DNA of 64,000 nt from positions 434,001 through 498,000 of the forward strand of contig JAQBRR010000001.1 of NCBI GenBank assembly GCA_028286365.1. Reading direction: 5' to 3'. The position numbers and the translations under genes are program-made. Source of the DNA: Candidatus Saccharimonadota bacterium. GTDB lineage: Bacteria > Patescibacteriota > Saccharimonadia > Saccharimonadales > Saccharimonadaceae. Below the pieces are notes generated by a model. The model searched no databases. It saw nothing but the letters and a program-made list of their open reading frames with translations, and had not been told where the DNA came from. Positions within the stretch are counted from its first letter, which is position 1. Every line of letters begins with the position of its first letter. Below, one piece after another: positions 61,252 to 64,000 of this stretch.

Positions 61252-63254
61252 AGCCGCAGACACCGCAACCAGTAATGCGTGGGCTCGGCAGAGGTGGACC
61301 TGGTTCTCTTGTTGGTGGACCGGTTGAAAAACCAAAACACCTAAAAAAGACATTACTGACTATTTTACGCTACCTTAAACCGTATCGTGTTCGGCTCATT
61401 ATTGTTATTTTATTTGCTATTTTAAGTACTATCTTTACGATTTTGACTCCTCGAATTCTCGGTAATATGACAAATGATATCGTCGATGGATATGTGGCAG
61501 GCCAAGCCTATGATAGTGTTATAAAGTCTCTACCGAAGGGCACGTCGCTACCTGCTGGTACGACAGGCAAAATACTTCTTGCGGAGATGCCTGATTCGAT
61601 CAAAAGTAAAATTCCATCAGCACAACAAAAAACACTAGCAACGATCGATTTTTCTAAGGGTAGACCAGCAATAGACTTCAAGGCAATTATGATCATTGGT
61701 CTATGGTTGATCGGACTCTACTTGATGAGTGCATTCTTCTCATTTTTGCAAAGTTGGATTATGACGACGATTACGCAGAGGCTCGTGTATCGTCTGCGTA
61801 AGGATATCTCGCAAAAGATTAATCGTATGCCTCTTAGCTACTTTGATCATCACCCACATGGTGAAGTGATCAGCCGAGTTACTAATGATATAGACACAAT
61901 CGGACAGAGCCTTAACCAAAGTGCGACACAGATTATTACTTCGGTTGCAACAATCCTCGGCATCCTAATCATGATGTTGACTATCAGCTGGCAGCTAACG
62001 CTTGTTGCTGTTGTTGTGCTTCCGCTTAGTCTCGGGTTTGTATCCTTCATTGTAAAGATGTCGCAGAAATATTTCTACGGACAGCAAAATAGCCTTGGAA
62101 AGCTGAATGGGCATGTCGAAGAGATGCTATCCGGTCATGCGATCATGCGTGCCTATAACGGTGAGAAGAAATCGATTGAAAAGTTTTCGCAAACAAACCA
62201 GCAATTATTCACAAATGGGTGGAAGTCGCAATTTATTTCAGGACTCCTTATGCCAATTATGCAATTTATCGGTAACCTGGGGTATGTTGGAGTCGCGATC
62301 GTAGGCGGCTTACTAGCGATCAGCGGTGGTCTTAACATCGGCGATATTCAAGCATTTATTCAGTACATGACTCAGTTCACGCAACCAATTATGCAAACCG
62401 CGAACGTCGCGAATGTTATGCAGGTGATTGCAGCGGCTTCTGAACGTGTCTTCGATTTTCTTGAAGAGCCTGAGGAATCTGGCGAAAAGAATGCTCTTAA
62501 GCTACGTAAAAAGATTAAAGGTTCGGTTGTATTTAATGACGTCAACTTTAGCTATACACCCGGAGTGCCGATCATTAAGAAGTTTAATGCCACGATTAAA
62601 CCAGGGCAGTCAGTTGCTATTGTGGGCCCCACGGGTGCTGGGAAAACGACGATAGTCAATCTATTGATGCGTTTTTACGATATAAAGAAAGGTGAAATAC
62701 TTGTAGATGATATCAATACGCAGGAAGCATCTCGCTCTGATGTACGTGGACTATTCGGGATGGTTCTTCAGGATACGTGGCTATTTAATGGTACTATTGC
62801 TGAAAATATCACCTATGGAAAAGCAAATGCGACAAAAGAACGGATGATAAGAGCCGCAAAGGCTGCACATATCGATCACTTTATTCGTACGCTTCCGCAG
62901 GGTTATGATACGATTCTTGGAGAAGAAGCAGACAATATATCAGCTGGTGAAAAGCAGCTGCTGACAATCGCACGAGCAATGCTCGCAGATGCGCCAATGC
63001 TAATTCTTGATGAGGCAACGAGCTCAGTCGATACACGTACTGAGCTTTTGATTCAATCGGCCATGGATAAACTCACTGTCGGACGAACGAGCTTTATCAT
63101 TGCACATCGTTTATCGACGATACGAAGTGCCGATTTAATATTAGTAATGAGGTCAGGTAATATTGTTGAACAGGGAACGCATGATGAACTTGTTCAAGCA
63201 GGTGGCTTTTACTACTCACTTTACAATAGTCAGTTCAACGAAATAATTTCTTAA
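61248..63254 (+). CDS. ABC exporter subunit 2 (degenerate signature)
   Basis: Half-transporter of 668 aa with a longer N-terminus: a Gly/Pro-rich cytoplasmic stretch (1-40) and an outward loop of about 60 residues between helices 1 and 2 (about 80-140). Walker A is GPTGAGKTT and Walker B ILDEATSSVD keeps the glutamate, but the signature is ISAGEKQL instead of LSGGQ. With subunit 1 it should make one full catalytic site. The cargo (lipid, peptide or drug) is unknown. The four-base overlap supports a 1:1 heterodimer. Confidence 0.93.
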   Translation: MKPQTPQPVMRGLGRGGPGSLVGGPVEKPKHLKKTLLTILRYLKPYRVRLIIVILFAILSTIFTILTPRILGNMTNDIVDGYVAGQAYDSVIKSLPKGTSLPAGTTGKILLAEMPDSIKSKIPSAQQKTLATIDFSKGRPAIDFKAIMIIGLWLIGLYLMSAFFSFLQSWIMTTITQRLVYRLRKDISQKINRMPLSYFDHHPHGEVISRVTNDIDTIGQSLNQSATQIITSVATILGILIMMLTISWQLTLVAVVVLPLSLGFVSFIVKMSQKYFYGQQNSLGKLNGHVEEMLSGHAIMRAYNGEKKSIEKFSQTNQQLFTNGWKSQFISGLLMPIMQFIGNLGYVGVAIVGGLLAISGGLNIGDIQAFIQYMTQFTQPIMQTANVANVMQVIAAASERVFDFLEEPEESGEKNALKLRKKIKGSVVFNDVNFSYTPGVPIIKKFNATIKPGQSVAIVGPTGAGKTTIVNLLMRFYDIKKGEILVDDINTQEASRSDVRGLFGMVLQDTWLFNGTIAENITYGKANATKERMIRAAKAAHIDHFIRTLPQGYDTILGEEADNISAGEKQLLTIARAMLADAPMLILDEATSSVDTRTELLIQSAMDKLTVGRTSFIIAHRLSTIRSADLILVMRSGNIVEQGTHDELVQAGGFYYSLYNSQFNEIIS

Positions 63255-63281
63255 TTAGCACTCACTTGACCCGAGTGCTAA
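63255..63281. promoter_or_regulatory. CIRCE operator (HrcA-binding site)
   Basis: A perfect match to the consensus TTAGCACTC-N9-GAGTGCTAA, beginning one base after the stop codon of ABC subunit 2. It lies just upstream of the TATACT box of clpC, where bound HrcA repressor would block transcription. hrcA itself is not in the window. Confidence 0.95.
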
Positions 63282-63287
63282 TTTTGC

Positions 63288-63293
63288 TATACT
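63288..63293 (+). promoter_or_regulatory. -10 box of clpC
   Basis: TATACT, six bases after the CIRCE element. The predicted leader runs from about 63300 to the clpC start, about 66 bases. Confidence 0.7.
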
Positions 63294-63365
63294 AGGTATA
63301 GAGAAAGTGCATTCAAAAACAAGAATACGCTTGCGCTCGACTACAGGAGGATAGATAATATAATT

Positions 63366-64000
63366 ATGGCAGATGATTTCGCAGAATTTGTATCTCATCT
63401 TACCGATAATGCTCGGACAAGCCTGCATCACGCCAACGTGATTGCACAGGGCTACGGCAGTCCGTACGTGGGAACAGAACACTTATTACTTGGGGTTCTC
63501 GCACAAGGTTCGTCAGTTGGCGCTAAGTTACTCGCTGACGCTGGTGTGACGCTAGAGCGTGCCCAAATGGCACTTAATTTGGTACCCCTCACTACCGTTA
63601 TAACAGTAGGTGCTAAGGGTCTTAGTGAGACTGCTAAGTTGACACTTAAAATGAGTTGGGAAATTGCACAAGAGTTTCACCAAGATTATTTAGGTACTGA
63701 GCACATTTTGTACAGTATTTTGAGCCAGAAAAATGCCCGCGCGACAGTATTACTACGTGATATGAACGTAGACCTAAGTGAGCTAACCGCAGAACTTGAA
63801 GAGTTCTTTGATAGGCAGAACGATATGTATCAGGACGTCGACGCCAATCCTGAGACGACAATAAAAAAGCCAGCGCCACGTAAGGGTGCGTTAGAAACAT
63901 TTGGTACAGACCTGACGGCTATGGCAAAGGCTGGCAAGCTCGATCCAGTCATTGGGCGTGACGGTGAAGAAGAACGAATGGTAACGATTCTCAGTCGTCG
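63366..64000 (+). CDS. clpC: ATP-dependent Clp protease ATPase subunit ClpC, partial
   Basis: The 5' end of a Clp/Hsp100 unfoldase; the frame is open to the window edge (211 codons). Two Clp_N repeats are visible (about residues 1-75 and 80-150: [11 protein letters not shown] and [11 protein letters not shown]), then a linker and the start of the first AAA module ([30 protein letters not shown]). It would feed substrates to ClpP. AGGAGG (63345-63350) is 15 bases before this ATG, longer than ideal; an in-frame ATA nearer to it could be a rare start. Control by HrcA/CIRCE is strongly suggested. Confidence 0.92.
   Translation, partial: [211 protein letters not shown]

Noticed and set aside
1..64000. 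CRISPR arrays, transposases, integrases, rRNA operons or prophage genes.
   Set aside because: No spaced direct repeats and no mobile-element or phage proteins were found on either strand.
1..64000. Alternative genetic code with TGA as glycine, as in some CPR lineages.
   Set aside because: TGA ends rnc and kinase 2 at the expected family lengths, so the standard bacterial code applies.

Overview
The window reads as one stretch of chromosome from a reduced-genome bacterium, most probably a member of Candidatus Saccharibacteria (TM7, Patescibacteria/CPR). This assignment is an inference from gene style. Genes are densely packed, there is a split transketolase, a short RelA/SpoT protein, an L32 without zinc cysteines, an RNase HII-YraN fusion, many small membrane proteins, and TGA is used as a normal stop (for example at the end of rnc), which argues against the code-25 CPR lineages. 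Base composition is moderate and even, except for one clearly GC-rich gene at 6910-7308.

Layout. 1-535: terminator, promoter, a 5' tRNA-Ala relic, an intact tRNA-Ala(GGC) and a small orphan gene. 582-8067: translation and RNA genes (leuS, rpmF, nusB, Nudix, rnc, rpsP, KH protein, trmD), interrupted by the GC-rich orphan. 8404-16309: small membrane and hypothetical proteins, tRNA-Gln(TTG), an ATP-grasp protein, a PAP2 phosphatase, rmuC and an aquaporin-family channel. 16362-20310: pheS-Nudix-pheT. 20367-26641: FKBP, trxB, PLD-family protein, ppa, inositol-phosphatase family protein, a pilin-like protein and relA/spoT. 26739-36421: a carbon-metabolism block (gapA, two rpiB, rpe, split tkt, fba, tal, two PfkB kinases, SLOG protein). 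36450-41463: uvrB, a membrane serine protease and a DEAD-box helicase. 41542-45965: gatC-gatA-HEPN-like-gatB-galU. 46044-46852: three small envelope genes. 46908-54397: dnaE, a SpoU methyltransferase, pilB-like ATPase, rplS and rnhB-yraN. 54383-63254: pepN, GNAT, a membrane-anchored HNH nuclease, nusA and a heterodimeric ABC exporter. 63255-64000: a perfect CIRCE operator and the start of clpC.

The carbon block supplies the non-oxidative pentose-phosphate route plus aldolase and GAPDH. It contains no recognisable PfkA, so sugar phosphates could reach glyceraldehyde-3-phosphate through Rpi/Rpe/Tkt/Tal/Fba, with the two PfkB kinases feeding in. The nuclease, aminopeptidase, protease and ABC exporter fit a host-dependent scavenger, but that is inference.

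The strongest pattern that gene calls do not explain is at gene starts. In about 28 transcription units a TATAAT-like hexamer, often preceded by GC, lies only 6-12 bases before the start codon with no Shine-Dalgarno sequence. This predicts widespread leaderless mRNAs. A smaller set (rpmF, rpsP, nusA, the helicase, the aquaporin, clpC) has conventional leaders, and several of those also have a -35 box at 17-bp spacing.
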